Assembly (NCBI GenBank): GCA_014621425.1
Contig: JAANBB010000048.1
Span: 1 to 64,000, forward strand
Length of the DNA stretch: 64,000 nucleotides
DNA from: Cylindrodendrum hubeiense
Lineage: Eukaryota > Ascomycota > Sordariomycetes > Hypocreales > Nectriaceae
Reading direction: 5' to 3'
Positions 11,417 through 22,256 of the stretch are shown one piece after another. The notes under the pieces were generated by a model. It was not told the DNA's origin. It was given only the letters and a program-made list of their open reading frames with translations, and did not search any database. A program made the position numbers and the translations under genes. Numbering within the stretch: the first letter of the stretch is position 1; every line of letters starts with the position of its first letter.

Positions 11417-12540
11417 CGTTGTTGCTGTATCCCACGAATGGAAATGAATCGAGGTATTTCACTGGCTCGTTTAAATCCGAATGAGCTGTGTTTAGAGTGA
11501 TGGAGAGTATTCTTTGATTCTCTTTTAAGAGCAATCCCATTTATACAGGTTCGTGATGATGATAATATGGTCGTCGAGACAAGCGACCATGGCGGACTTC
11601 CTATTCGGGACTGTCCGCCGAATCACCTCTTGTCATTTCGAGGGCTAAAAAGTATTCAGAGCAGTGCCACCACTCTTTTCTCAGGTTGGGTTTATGGGAT
11701 CTATCAGATATTTGCATTACGATGGAAGCACGATAAACAGCAATTTATACGATCGTATATCACGGTGGAAGCATAAAAGCATTCTCCCAAATGGACTTCG
11801 ATTCATTGCCCCTGCGCTTTCACGAGATGAGCACTCCCAAAAGCCAAAGGTCAAGCTAGGGAGGAAGTATGGGAGAAATCGCAAAAGAGTATGCATACTC
11901 AAGCTTGCATGAGCATGAACATCAGCCATTTTCTCTGTGGATCTAAATGTACCATGCTCTCGCAGGCGAGACCATCACAACACGATCAACGGGACCTAGA
12001 CGATGGATGAAGACCCATCTGATCCCGCAAAGAACCCGCCAAGCCCTCCCAAGCCCTTCACAAAGCGGGGCAATCTGGGGAATCATGGGGAGCTGGCGAG
12101 GCACAGAGGACCACGGGCTAAGGAACGCCACGGTCGGGCAATCCCAAACAAGGAGTGCCGCAGTCGGGGAATCTCAAAAAAAGGAGCACCGTCGTCGGGA
12201 AATCCCAAAGAAGAAGTTCCGGCGCCTCCCTCGACGAGACGACACATGCGCACTTCATCATCGTGAGAGTGATTAAGACTGCTTTTGATCTTACATTCAA
12301 TGCCTGAGTGATGTACATCTGATGTATGTTGCTTTTTTGTTGCATAATATGCCTCGTATAGCTCTTGACAAGTCCCATCATTCACGGCTTATCTAACAAG
12401 CTGTGTTGGTGTCTAGCTATAAGTTGTGCTTCGCCTCTGGAAACTTCTCAGAAAGTACTTCCACAATCATAAGGTGATGATCTCGGGTCTTCCGTTCAGG
12501 GTTCAATCTATCTGATCCTCAGTGAGTTGCCCTTGGTCAT
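11417..12540. other. intergenic between P450 and regulator genes
   Basis: A 1.1-kb stretch with no gene I can support. Overlapping open frames on both strands at 11947-12385 are produced by the 30-bp tandem repeat at 12127-12218. AT-rich flanks hold a TATA-like stretch near 11744-11760. Confidence 0.5.
12127..12218. repeat. three-copy, about 30-bp tandem repeat
   Basis: Three imperfect units begin near 12127, 12157 and 12188. Each contains a CGGTCGGGCAATCCCAAA-like core followed by AAGGAG or a variant. The period is 30-31 bp. It resembles a degenerate minisatellite. Confidence 0.7.
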
Positions 12541-14711
12541 TTAATTATCTTTGTCGTATTCGGTGCCTCTGTATTCCGGGAAAATAGGCCCCGATAGCTG
12601 ATTGATATCCATCCAATCCTCAGATGGTAGTGGGACAGTAGGGTCCAGGGTGGCGGTAAAAAACTCATCGATTCGGTTCAGATCAAAGCTTGAATCAAAG
12701 TCGTTGAATATTCCGATGTCACCGGCGAAATCATTCAAAATACCAATATCTTGCGAAAAGAATGCACTGTCGATCGGTAAGGAGGCATTAGCTTGCGGCG
12801 GATCTTGGGTGCCGCACTGCTGGCTCATTATTGTTTCTGTATCGCCAGTCCCTGCGTCATCTGGGAGGCTAGTTTCGTCGGTAGAGTGGGTATCGCCGGC
12901 CTGGCCACTCATGACTTTGTCTTGTATAGTGCCTGCCTTTCTGCCAGCAGCGACTCGTTCCACCTCCTGCATCGTGTCGGTGGCCAATTGTGCCATAGCA
13001 CGTGCAGACAAGAAGGATTTGCTCAGATCATCCAGTATGCCACAACTGCTGTGGAACAAAGTGTACGCTTGTTTGCGTTTATATGGTATGGTGCTGTTTC
13101 GTAGGCTCTTGTATGCAACGGAGGTAGCCAACGAAACAACGTAAGGGACGACAGGCCAGATGGTGATTGAAGACTTGAGGTCTTCGGATGCGATTGAAAC
13201 GATGCTTGCTGCACTGAAAAATTGGACAGCCGAGCTTGGAGTTCGCTGATCTTGCACCTGGCGGGCCTTTGGTCGATCTCGCAGAATGACGACGCCTAGA
13301 TAGAACATTTCTAGTGACGCTATGTGGGTTTATTAGTTTGCTTTGCTGCTTTGGGTCGCACTGATTGGGCATGTAAGCCGTACCTAGTAGCGCAGTTCCA
13401 ATGGTCGTCGACTCAGTCTCTTCCACCAGTTCTTCAAATGTTTGATGTTCATTACTTGGGGCTTCCGATCCCGGAACGGCATGTGGGCGATATTTGGAGA
13501 TGATACCGTCTAAGAATTGGGTTATCCGAATGAGTAGTCGGAATGGAGGGGCTTGCTTGGACACTGATTCCATAATTCCCCTGTCCATGTCTTGACTGTG
13601 AATGAGTACGGGACGGCCGTTCGCAGCGGCATTCAATCGATCAAGGATCCATACACACCAAAAAATGCGCCTAGATTTCTCGCCTTTTCTGCTATCCTCT
13701 GGCCAGCCGAGATGGAGGCCCAGAGTCTGCGCATGATGCACAGCCTGAGCTGCATAATATGTTGAAACGTCGCTGCACGTCGGCTTGTCGACGTAAAACG
13801 CCATCAAGGCGCAAACTTGGAGCAGAACCATCTTGTCCTGGATAAACCCCAGATCTAAAGATTGTTTAACAGCGGCAGCAATGCATGCGCGGAATTCAAT
13901 CTGTGAGAGAATGTTTTTGGTTTGGGGAAGCCGCAAGTGTTTCTTCAAACTGGGGTCCAAAGCTGCCATGAGGCACATGCATTGTTTGAGAGCTACAGCT
14001 TCCATGGTTTTATGTTTCTCCAACACTTCACCCTGAAGAATAGGAAAAATCGGATCGATCTTGGCGTAATACAAGTCGGATATGAAGCCAAACTCGTAAG
14101 CTGGAGGCAGAACCGACATGCATTCTTTCCGCAAGTAGGGCGAAAGGGCTTGGATTCCCGCGAGGCCTGAGCGCTGGATAGCAGAAGCACCCGGTGACTG
14201 TCCAACAGCAGTTTCGTCCTCTATTTCGGTCTGCGCTTGGTTTTCAGGTCTCTGCCCAAGCCAAACACCTACGTCTGCGTGCCTTGAACCCTTCAAGCTG
14301 CCGTCTTCTCGACCGCCATTGGAAAGGAAAGAAGCTTCAGGACTAAGATCGCCAATGAAGCGGAGATATGCATCTTCCGATAGCACCGGTTTTGGGGGCG
14401 GCTGTTCCGCTTCAGCAGTGCCTAGCTGTTGCGGTGTAGAAGTAGTATCCGGATCTGAGGGTTGCACACGTCTTGTCTCTTCAATATTGCCTTGGGATCT
14501 GCTATTGTGAGGCGACACGCTGTTGGGTTCAAATGGACTAGAGCGTTCTACATGAGAACAACGTTTCTGTCACATATGTGAGTACAGTTGCCTCGTGTAT
14601 TTAAGAGCACGATGAACTTACATGGCGCTTTTTGCACGAGTCGCAGGATTTGTGTGCAAGCTTGCGCTTCGCTCCCAGGCCGCCGACATTATCTGACACG
14701 AATTTGAACAT
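12541..14711 (-). CDS. fungal-specific transcription factor with incomplete zinc cluster
   Basis: Nuclear regulator of 683 aa. Exons 14622-14711, 13384-14566 and 12541-13319 join in frame. The N-terminus has basic residues and CDSC...C (Cys 23, 26 and 33, spacing C-x2-C-x6-C), the first half of a Zn2Cys6 motif; intron 1 falls inside it. No further Cys follows for well over 100 residues, so the second half (C-x5/12-C-x2-C-x6/8-C) is absent in this model. The middle region (about 170-340) is a fungal_trans-type helical domain with RRIFWCVWILDR. The C-terminus is acidic and rich in Asp/Phe/Asn (about the last 90 residues), like an activation domain. It lies near sugar-oxidoreductase and pectin-enzyme genes; regulation of those is possible but unproven. 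Confidence 0.82.
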
Positions 14712-15020
14712 TGTCTACACGTCTGAGGGATATATAGAAAAGAGAGGCTCCATTTGCAGCACCCTAATTATAGCTGGTGATTGCTTGGATGAAAGAGGGG
14801 TAGGCTTCGCAGACTGCTACTTCATGACGATGTTGAACAGGTCTGGACTGAACAGATTGGAGGTTGGTAGCTCACTCACGTGCCATGGCTTTTTTATTTT
14901 AGCGTTATCACGTGGCTAGTGACCAGCAAAAGACATCAACCATTTAGACTTCACATTAGCTATCTAGTTCTTAGTAATTATGCTCGTGTAAAAACAGCCT
15001 TCATTACATGTCACCACTTT
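14712..15020. promoter_or_regulatory. regulator promoter
   Basis: A 309-bp stretch between the 3' end of the oxidoreductase gene (15021) and the start of the zinc-cluster gene (14711). A TATATA-like element lies at 14731-14736, just upstream of the start. Nothing else is recognised. Confidence 0.35.
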
Positions 15021-16199
15021 TCACGGCCCGGATGGAAGAAACTTGGCCACCTCCTGTTCACCAGCCTGCTTCATCTTATGGGCAGGGTATTTATCCATCA
15101 TCATTTTGAACAATTTCAGATCCTCAACCGCATCCATCGTCGTTGTTTTGATCTCCTTGCCCTCAGCGATGCACGCATACAGCTCCTTCAATTCAGCGGT
15201 GTAGGCATCCTCATAGGATGTTTGTATGGATCGATGACACTTTTCTCTATGCTCATTAAACTCATCAATCTCGACAGTGATGCCAAGGCCTTTGACAAAC
15301 GGAGTCTCGTAGCAGATGCTTACGGATTTATCCTCGCCAAAAATAGCGACTTGGGAATCAAACCGAGGTACGCTGTCAATGCCGGTCTCATAGACGGCAG
15401 TGTATCGGTCATACGGTGCAGTGCGGTTGCGGTAATCGAACATGGTGGTATACCAACGGGCATTGTCAGTTGACGCAAGAACTTCTTCGGGGAGGCCGCC
15501 CAGAACTTCTCGCATCAAACTCAGACCATGACTTCCGAGGTTGGCCAGGAGAGTGCAGTAGTCCATCTGAGCTGCGCTTAGATCACCGAACGGCGTTCCC
15601 CAGGCCTCCTCGAGCAAGACCTGCAATCGAGCCTTGCGATCTTGGCCGGCTACGGCCGGCACATCATCGAAGAACTTTTGAGGATCTGCGCCTGACTGCC
15701 CAATGAAGTAGGCATTGGGGCCGATGATATCGCGAACTCGGGCGTACTTGATTGTTTTGATCGTCGCGACTTCCCGTTTGAAGGCCTGCAGGCTAGGAGC
15801 ATATCGCCGCATGTACCCAACGAACACACGAGCGTTGTTGGGTGCCGTGCGCTCAGCCTCGATGATCAATTGAGCAGTCTGGAGGCTCAAGGTAATGGGC
15901 TTCTCGACCAGAACATGCTTGCCGGCTTGGAGTGCGGCGATGGTGTATGGAGCATGGAACTCATCAGATGTAATGACGAAAACAACATCGATAGAGGCGT
16001 CATCAAAGATGTCGGCGACATTCGTTGTCATGCGTGGAATGCCAAATTTTGCGGCGCAGTGATCTGCTGTCTTCTTTGAGACATCACAAATCGTAGTAAT
16101 TTTGAACAGTCGGGAGAGAAGAACAAGTGTTGGAATATGAACAATCTGGGCCACGTCCCCACCTCCGATGATGCCAACTTGGAGAACCTTTTGAGCCAT
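15021..16199 (-). CDS. Gfo/Idh/MocA family NAD(P) sugar oxidoreductase
   Basis: Intronless cytosolic dehydrogenase of 392 aa. The N-terminal Rossmann fold opens with VGIIGGGDVAQ. EKPITL is the EKP motif that holds the nicotinamide and a catalytic Lys. The C-terminal alpha/beta domain follows at normal family length. Members oxidise or reduce sugars, inositols or sugar acids; the exact substrate is not readable here. It is divergently paired with a second member of the same superfamily (16589 onward) across a 389-bp promoter with CreA-type sites, and lies upstream of a sugar transporter and a rhamnogalacturonan acetylesterase, so a role in plant-polysaccharide sugar catabolism is inferred. Confidence 0.93.
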   Translation of the reverse strand: MAQKVLQVGIIGGGDVAQIVHIPTLVLLSRLFKITTICDVSKKTADHCAAKFGIPRMTTNVADIFDDASIDVVFVITSDEFHAPYTIAALQAGKHVLVEKPITLSLQTAQLIIEAERTAPNNARVFVGYMRRYAPSLQAFKREVATIKTIKYARVRDIIGPNAYFIGQSGADPQKFFDDVPAVAGQDRKARLQVLLEEAWGTPFGDLSAAQMDYCTLLANLGSHGLSLMREVLGGLPEEVLASTDNARWYTTMFDYRNRTAPYDRYTAVYETGIDSVPRFDSQVAIFGEDKSVSICYETPFVKGLGITVEIDEFNEHREKCHRSIQTSYEDAYTAELKELYACIAEGKEIKTTTMDAVEDLKLFKMMMDKYPAHKMKQAGEQEVAKFLPSGP

Positions 16200-16588
16200 T
16201 ATGGGAGATTGTCTGAGTGAAAGTTCCTTGATACTAGCTATTCTAATAAATGAAGCGCGCCCCGGGTTTATCTACGCCCACCTAATTGACGGTGCTTCCC
16301 CAGTATCCCCATCTTCCCCGCATTGCCGAAAGAGGAAATCCCCTGACTCTCCGGCCTCCGCAGGGGTCAGGGAGATTCCGGATTTGGACAGCCCCGAGTT
16401 TCAACACGGTGACACGCAGGTTTGTCCAAATACGAGCAGTACCGGTAGCGTCTTGGGTCAAGGGAAGGTCTGTGTCATAAGGAATCCACACTTTCCATTT
16501 CTTCGTGGTGTCGAGAAGCTTCAAATTCGGACAATTCATCCAATCTACTCTTGTTCCATACCCAGAACGTATTCGTACCACTACTATA
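16200..16588. promoter_or_regulatory. bidirectional promoter of two oxidoreductases with CreA-type sites
   Basis: SYGGRG sites (binding consensus of the carbon-repressor CreA) occur in reverse orientation at 16260-16265 (CCCCGG), 16298-16303 (CCCCAG) and 16316-16321 (CCCCGC). One CGG-N3-CCG palindrome (CGGCCTCCG) lies at 16352-16360. The layout suggests joint induction of both flanking genes and repression by glucose; this is an inference from motifs. Confidence 0.45.
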
Positions 16589-17911
16589 ATGTCAGTCAAG
16601 GTCGCATTGGTTGGAGGCGGTATGTATGAGCTCCTGCAGAGTGATGGGCAAGGCTAATTGCTAGACAGGTATTTGGGCGCGAGAAGAACATTTGGTACAT
16701 GACATGTCCCGCGCGAGCCTTCGAATTCTACTAATCTCAATCTCAATAGCCGGCTGTGCAGTCTGCCAAGGATCTTGTTTTGGTTGCAGTCTTCTCAAGG
16801 ACGCTGAAATCGGCCAAAGCGATCGCCGACGCGGTTCCAAACGTCGTGGATCTGTACTCCGAAGATTCTGACAAAGGATACGATGAGCTACTCAAACGCT
16901 CAGACGTTGATGCAATTATTATGTCGTGAGTGATCCTTCCAGGCCAACCAGGACTCTTCACTGACCGAAACGTCACTACCAGCCTGCCTATCAAGAACCA
17001 GGTAGCATATATCAGATCTGCGCTGCTTGCTGGTAAGCATGTGCTCTCTGAGAAACCTGTTTGTGAGAATATCCAGGATGCAGAAGACATGATCAAGTGG
17101 TATCGTTCAGAGATCAAAGGCCCATCCTGGAGTATTGCAGAGAACTGGCGCTTCCTGAAGAGCTACGAGTATGCGCGCGAAGAAATTAAATCGATGGGCA
17201 GAATCCTTGGTTTCCAAGGCCGGCAGCACGCCTTGGTTGAACAGACCGGGAAGTTTTACCGTAAGCTTATCAGGTGGCATCTCGAAAGACAAGTGAAAGT
17301 GCTAGATCTAATTGTGTCGACGTCTAGAAACCGAATGGAGAAAGAACCCCACCCACCAGGGAGGCTATCTCCTCGACGGTGGTGTTCATTACATGGCTGG
17401 TCTCCGGCAACTTCTAGAGTCGCAGCCTGGAAATCACATTGTTCGTCTGTCGGCGTTCACAAACCAGCTTCGCGAATACCTTCCACCAGCTGATACGATC
17501 AACGCGGTACTCAAGACAAAATCCGGCATCACAGGCACTTTCCAGCTGTCTGTTGGAACTAGTCTCCGCGAGGATTCGTGGACCGTCTCCTGCGAAGGTG
17601 GCTGGATCACTGTTGAGGATTCGGAGCTGACTATCTGCCGTGACGGTGTAGTGACCAAGAAAACGGTCCAGAATGAGAGAACAGGCGTCCCTCCAGAGGT
17701 TCGTGCTTGGGGAGAGGGCTTAGCTGCCGGAAAGGCTCCGAAGGAGCAAGAGCCGGAAGCTGCTTTGGCGGATCTTGAGCTAGTTGGTTACGCCATCTTG
17801 TGACCCAGAATGATGTCTGATTGCTAACATTTTGTCTAGATTGAGCTCATGCTTAGAAGCGGAGAGAGTGGCGGGGCTCCCATGGATTGCGTTCACCAGG
17901 AAGTTATCTAG
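16589..17911 (+). CDS. second Gfo/Idh/MocA family oxidoreductase
   Basis: NAD(P)-dependent oxidoreductase of about 345 aa. Six exons join in frame: 16589-16619, 16669-16694, 16750-16925, 16983-17260, 17328-17782 and 17840-17911. The start MSVKVALVGGGIW is the Rossmann motif and depends on splicing two very short exons. LSEKPV is the EKP motif. GGYLLDGGVHYMAGLRQLL matches the helix around the active site. The last intron uses a weak donor (gttggt); reading through instead would stop at 17803 and lose the terminal helix ending in MLRSGE. It is divergent from its superfamily partner at 16199 but unlike it in exon structure, so the pair is not a recent duplication. Confidence 0.88.
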
Positions 17912-18597
17912 GCCATAATTACTAGAGAGACAGTGATAAAACTTAACTGTACTAGAGAATGACTTCGTTTTCATCCTTAAGAGTTTATCTCACCCGTAAA
18001 AATGCGCCCAGACACCTGAATAGATCGTAGGTCCCCCATAGGACGTCATAACTTCCCGCCGCTTGTGTTGGACTGTGCCACTTCGTGATTGTGGTGCTCC
18101 GTGCCGGAGGGTGCCTAATTCGGTAGAGTTTATTCGTAGTCGGTCAGTACGCGGATATGGGGTCTAGGCCGTGGTGGCAAAGTCTAGAGTCATGGTGCCC
18201 CTCACCTTGGAAATCTAAGGATCCCTATTCGTACACAACCCCACAGAGGCGTGTTGGAGGTCCAGCATCAGGGGTTTATGTGCGGGGGCTACTGGGGAAG
18301 GGTGTGGGGACGCGGAGACAGAGTTAAAGGACTGTCCTAAAGGGGAAATCCCCGCCATGTTGTTCTCACTACTGACTCGCAGCCATGCTGGAGCTGAGAG
18401 ATCCTTCTTCTGATTGTGAGATGAGCTGGTGCATGAACCTCTTTATTTTTCTATTAATTACCCCGGACTCCCTTCCCCAGAGTTTCTTCCCCAGACTCAC
18501 ATTCACACTCTTCTCCCTCACCTTCAACATTAACTCATATTCTCCTGGCCGAAGCACCCTCTTCAAATATCATACCTCTACGAACTCGCTCCTCACC
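17912..18597. promoter_or_regulatory. sugar-transporter promoter with a dense CreA-type cluster
   Basis: Five SYGGRG matches fall within 74 bp: 18282 (GCGGGG), 18292 (CTGGGG), 18304 (GTGGGG), 18312 (GCGGAG) and, reversed, 18350 (CCCCGC). They lie about 240-320 bp before the transporter ATG. The last 130 bp is pyrimidine-rich, as in strongly expressed fungal genes. Carbon-catabolite repression is inferred. Confidence 0.5.
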
Positions 18598-20160
18598 ATG
18601 TTGGACGACTTCAAATTCGACTGGAAGTCCCACAAGTGGGCAATTCTGTACTGCTCCATCTCCGCTATAGGTGCTCTCTGCTATGGGTATGACAACACCT
18701 ATTACAATGGCGTTTTGGCCATGCAAGAATTCAAGGACCACTATGGAACTCGGTATGAGGACGGCCAGAAAGCACTCACGACATCATTCCAGTCCATGAC
18801 TGCATCGTCAATCTACATTGGAGATCTCCTCGGCGCCATGATTGCCTCTCCCATCAACGAACGCTGGGGCCGCAAAGCTGTTTTCTGGTTCGCATCCGTC
18901 TGTATCCTGGCCGGTGGCATTGCCCAAGTTGCAGACAGCCACTCCGAACCTATCATCGTCGTCGGAAGGATTCTAATGGGGCTTGGCGTTGGTCAATTTA
19001 CCGTCACATCTCTGCTCTACATGGGCGAGGTTGCGCCTACTTCCATCCGTGGACCGACCCTTATGATGTTCCAGTTCCTCCAATCCTGGTCTCAACTCAT
19101 CGCCGCGGGCATCACACAAGGCACCGAGGGCATCAAGAGCACACTTTCGTACAAGATCCCCATGGGAGGTCTTATTATTCTACCTCTCATGATGTTTGCT
19201 GGCCTCCCATTTATCCCAGAGAGCCCGGTCTGGTATATTTTGAAAGGCAGACGCGAAAGCGCTGAAATAGCCCTGAAGAAAATCAACCGCAGCGTTCCGA
19301 CATATGATTCTACGGAAGACATGAGAGTTCTGGACGAGACGAAGTACGTGGCGGAGCAACATTCAGAAGCATCTTCATGGAAGTCGCTGCTGGTTGACCC
19401 AGTCGAGCGCAAAAAGGTCATTTTCTCCTCTGGCGCCCTCTTCTCGCAGCAAGTTTGCGGTATCCTCTTCTTCTATGTCTATGGAGTTGTCTTTGCCCAA
19501 TCAATTGGCATCGCTGAGCCTTTCATGATTCAACTTATCACCAACATTCTTCAAATCTTTGCGGTCGGCGCATCTGTCATCACTGGAAACAAGGTCTCGA
19601 GGCGAATGAACCTACTGGTGACAAACTTCATGATGATTGTTGCGTTTATCGTCATTGGCAGCATTGGTACACAGGGTACACCCACGAAAGCATCTCAGTA
19701 TGTCATTGTCGTATCTTCTTTCATTGTCATCATCGCCTTCAACTACGGTCTTGGCCCACTGGCGTACACCATCGCTCGTGAGATGGCTGTGGGCGTCAAC
19801 CAGAACAAGATTATGTCGACCTCGATTGTTATTTTCTACTTGACAACTTGGGTTGTGTCATTCACTGCGCCTTACCTGTACTACGACGCCGGAATGGGTC
19901 CAATGCTTGCCTTTATCTATGCTGGAACCACTGCTCTTGCCGTTGCATACACCTGGTTCTGTGTGGGTGAGACTTCAGGTAGATCAACTGTCGAGATCTC
20001 TATGTTTTTGTCAGAGAACATTCCTGTCAGGAAGTGGAAGACATACGTATTTCAAGAAGATTTGGAGGGAAACGTCAAACAAGAATCGGATAGTGCAGCC
20101 CAGTCAGTGGAGAAATCGGAACCTGCAGTAGAGTATCGAGAGGGAACTCTGAAGAACTAG
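18598..20160 (+). CDS. MFS sugar transporter (maltose/hexose permease type)
   Basis: Plasma-membrane sugar porter of 520 aa with about 12 predicted membrane segments, no intron. ATG 18598 is chosen because MLDDFKFDWKSHKW is a usual cytosolic N-terminus; the frame is open 213 bp further upstream without family character. The signature loops are visible: NERWGRKA after TM2, GRILMGLGVGQ near TM4, PESPVWYILKGR at the central loop and VGETSGRSTVEI at the end of TM12. The type resembles alpha-glucoside/hexose permeases. It lies downstream of the oxidoreductase pair and upstream of a pectin-side-chain esterase, fitting uptake of released sugar. The promoter carries many CreA-type sites. Confidence 0.94.
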   Translation: MLDDFKFDWKSHKWAILYCSISAIGALCYGYDNTYYNGVLAMQEFKDHYGTRYEDGQKALTTSFQSMTASSIYIGDLLGAMIASPINERWGRKAVFWFASVCILAGGIAQVADSHSEPIIVVGRILMGLGVGQFTVTSLLYMGEVAPTSIRGPTLMMFQFLQSWSQLIAAGITQGTEGIKSTLSYKIPMGGLIILPLMMFAGLPFIPESPVWYILKGRRESAEIALKKINRSVPTYDSTEDMRVLDETKYVAEQHSEASSWKSLLVDPVERKKVIFSSGALFSQQVCGILFFYVYGVVFAQSIGIAEPFMIQLITNILQIFAVGASVITGNKVSRRMNLLVTNFMMIVAFIVIGSIGTQGTPTKASQYVIVVSSFIVIIAFNYGLGPLAYTIAREMAVGVNQNKIMSTSIVIFYLTTWVVSFTAPYLYYDAGMGPMLAFIYAGTTALAVAYTWFCVGETSGRSTVEISMFLSENIPVRKWKTYVFQEDLEGNVKQESDSAAQSVEKSEPAVEYREGTLKN

Positions 20161-21074
20161 TATCTTTGAAGAAGTAAATCTTCTCATTTATTAAATCCTC
20201 GTATTATATCCACACTTACCTTTCTGTCCCTCTATAACTTAAATAGTAAAGTACCCCCTTTCACTTTATGTAGTAATAGTAGTGTTTTGGGGATAGCTTG
20301 TCTCTCGGTGTGGAATGCCCATAAAGGCATTCCTAGCTGATGTGCCAGTTAGGATGTAAGTCCAATTGAGGCGGACTATCCCTTTTGGCCTATATTTGTG
20401 GCACTGTATTGTATTGTGACCCATTTGATCATATGATGCCAATCAATAGCATCGGTCAGGCTGTTCTATTTTGTTCACTTTAAGAGTCTTTTACCTACGC
20501 CTCTATCGGTATTGCGGACACATCGCCTGGTCAATGATGCAAAAACAATAGAGGAGCGATACTGTCAGGTGACAGCGATTGATGAGAGTGCCGTGGAAAT
20601 ATGGGAACGAACAAACGGTCGGCAGGAGATGCCGAGGAGAAGTGTCAGATTGGTCACGGGCTACGTTGTTCCGGCGCGTTTCGAGAGTGATGTCACGATG
20701 TTTAAAATTTGCTCTGCATCAGGGACATCCAATGCAAAGCCGGACGTGCGGATGCCAGCATATAGCAGTCTACCGCCTATCGGGGAAAATACATGGGTTA
20801 AGCCGGGAAAATGTTCCCCCCTTTAATTTATACAAGAAATGGCCGTCCTGGCAGTTTTACGGGGTTTCCCCAGTCTACGGAACACCTAAACCCACCAATT
20901 ATGAGATGGTTTATCAACCCCGCAGTCTCCCCAAACGGATGATCTTGGATTTGCTACCGTGTATTATAAGCGGCCTTGTCACAGTTTAAAGAGAGAGGAA
21001 CTTCAGCTTTAGCAGCAGGTACGGAAACCAAATATCATCTTCTCGATTCTATCTCAGGCAGTGAGCAGCTTATT
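20161..21074. other. intergenic with LTR-like repeat and esterase promoter
   Basis: Contains repeat copy A (20284-20535, separate entry). A CCCCAG element (reverse CreA-type CTGGGG) lies at 20868-20873, about 200 bp before the esterase ATG. No gene is seen. Confidence 0.5.
20284..20535. repeat. dispersed LTR-like repeat, copy A (shortened)
   Basis: Shares long blocks with 49551-49985: GATAGC near the start, AATGCC.ATAA.GGC, GATGTAAGTCCA, GGTCTATTTTGTTCACTTTGAGAGTC-like tail blocks and a final ATTGCGGAC.CATCGCC. Copy A lacks roughly 170 bp found in the middle of copy B. The length and the TG...CA-like ends suggest a degenerate solo LTR. Confidence 0.65.
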
Positions 21075-21965
21075 ATGCGTCTCTCAACATTCTTTACCTC
21101 AACGACTCTGGCTGCCGGCCTGGTGTCGGCTGCACCATCGTGGGTCGAACGGAGGGCCAGCCCAAAGCTGTTAATTTGCTCAGATAGTACGACCGCTAAC
21201 TATGCCGTCGAAAGTGTTCTGCAAGGGTAAGTTATCACGATCAATCTGGGAAGCATGTCCCAAGTATTGCAATGCACTGACTCTCATTTCAGCTGGGGTT
21301 ATTACTTGAATAACTACACGACCTTGGATGTCCGCAACTTGGCCAGGAACGGCCGCTCAACTCGCAGTTTCATCAACGAGGGATTGTGGTCATCTTTGCT
21401 TGCTTCCACAGCCAGCGGCGACTACGTGCTTATCGAAATGGGGCACAATGACGATGGTGACCCCACGGCCGTAGGGACTACGGCCGCTGACCGTGCCACG
21501 CTGCCAGGCATAGGCGAAGACACACAAGTCGTCACCACTACCTCTGGGGCTGAAGAGACTGTGCACACCTTCGGGTGGTACTTGCGCAAGATGATCACTG
21601 ACGTCCGGGCCAAAGGTGCCACGCCCATCCTATCCGGCATGGTCAACAGAAATTACTGGGACGGCGACACATTGCGAGCTGATTGGCCATTCGCAGACTA
21701 CGCTGAACAGGTAGCAACTGCGGCGGGCGTCGAATACATCGATCACACGAACTATTCCGTCGCCCTCTTCCAGTCATTCGGTCCAACGACGGCCAAGACA
21801 TATTACCCCAACGATAACACCCACACTAATTGGGATGGCGCCAAGTTGAACACTCAAACATTCGTACAGAGTGTCAAGTGTAAGTGTGGCGGGAAAAGCA
21901 AGCTGAATCGATATCTCAACTCTGCCGCTAAGGCGTTGAAGACACCAGCCTGCCAAGCTTGTTAG
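21075..21965 (+). CDS. secreted rhamnogalacturonan acetylesterase (CE12, SGNH hydrolase)
   Basis: Extracellular esterase of 274 aa that removes acetyl groups from the rhamnogalacturonan I backbone of pectin. Exons 21075-21226 and 21293-21965 join in frame. A signal peptide of about 20 residues (hydrophobic stretch ending LVSAAP) precedes the enzyme. SGNH blocks are in order: CSDSTT (nucleophile Ser, about residue 38), NGRSTRS (Gly), GHND (Asn) and the DNTHTNWDGA segment with the catalytic Asp-x-x-His. The GDSTT of the family is replaced by SDSTT, leaving the Ser intact. It is the only secreted carbohydrate enzyme in the window and supports a pectin-utilisation theme with the neighbouring transporter and oxidoreductases. 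Confidence 0.92.
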
Positions 21966-22256
21966 TAGTTATGGCTCAGACAAATACCGAATACACATAC
22001 ATACATCGGCTATTGACTGCTTCTGAAATGATTTTGAGAATGTCCAATACCTACTGTATGTAGCGCTGAATGCGATTGTAGAGGCGTCAGGACTGAGCTC
22101 ACGGTCATCAGCAGGGGACCACCCCTAGTGCAACAGCATACAGTACGATACATTTACTAGACTGGAGATGTTGGTTACCTTTGTTTCATAACAGGACTTG
22201 CGCTATCAATATCTGACCATTGCATGACTTCTTCATGCAACGCTACCCGTGAAGCT

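Noticed and set aside
11947..12385. open frames on both strands of up to about 109 codons
   Set aside because: They are generated by the 30-bp repeat; no homologous features or start context on either strand.
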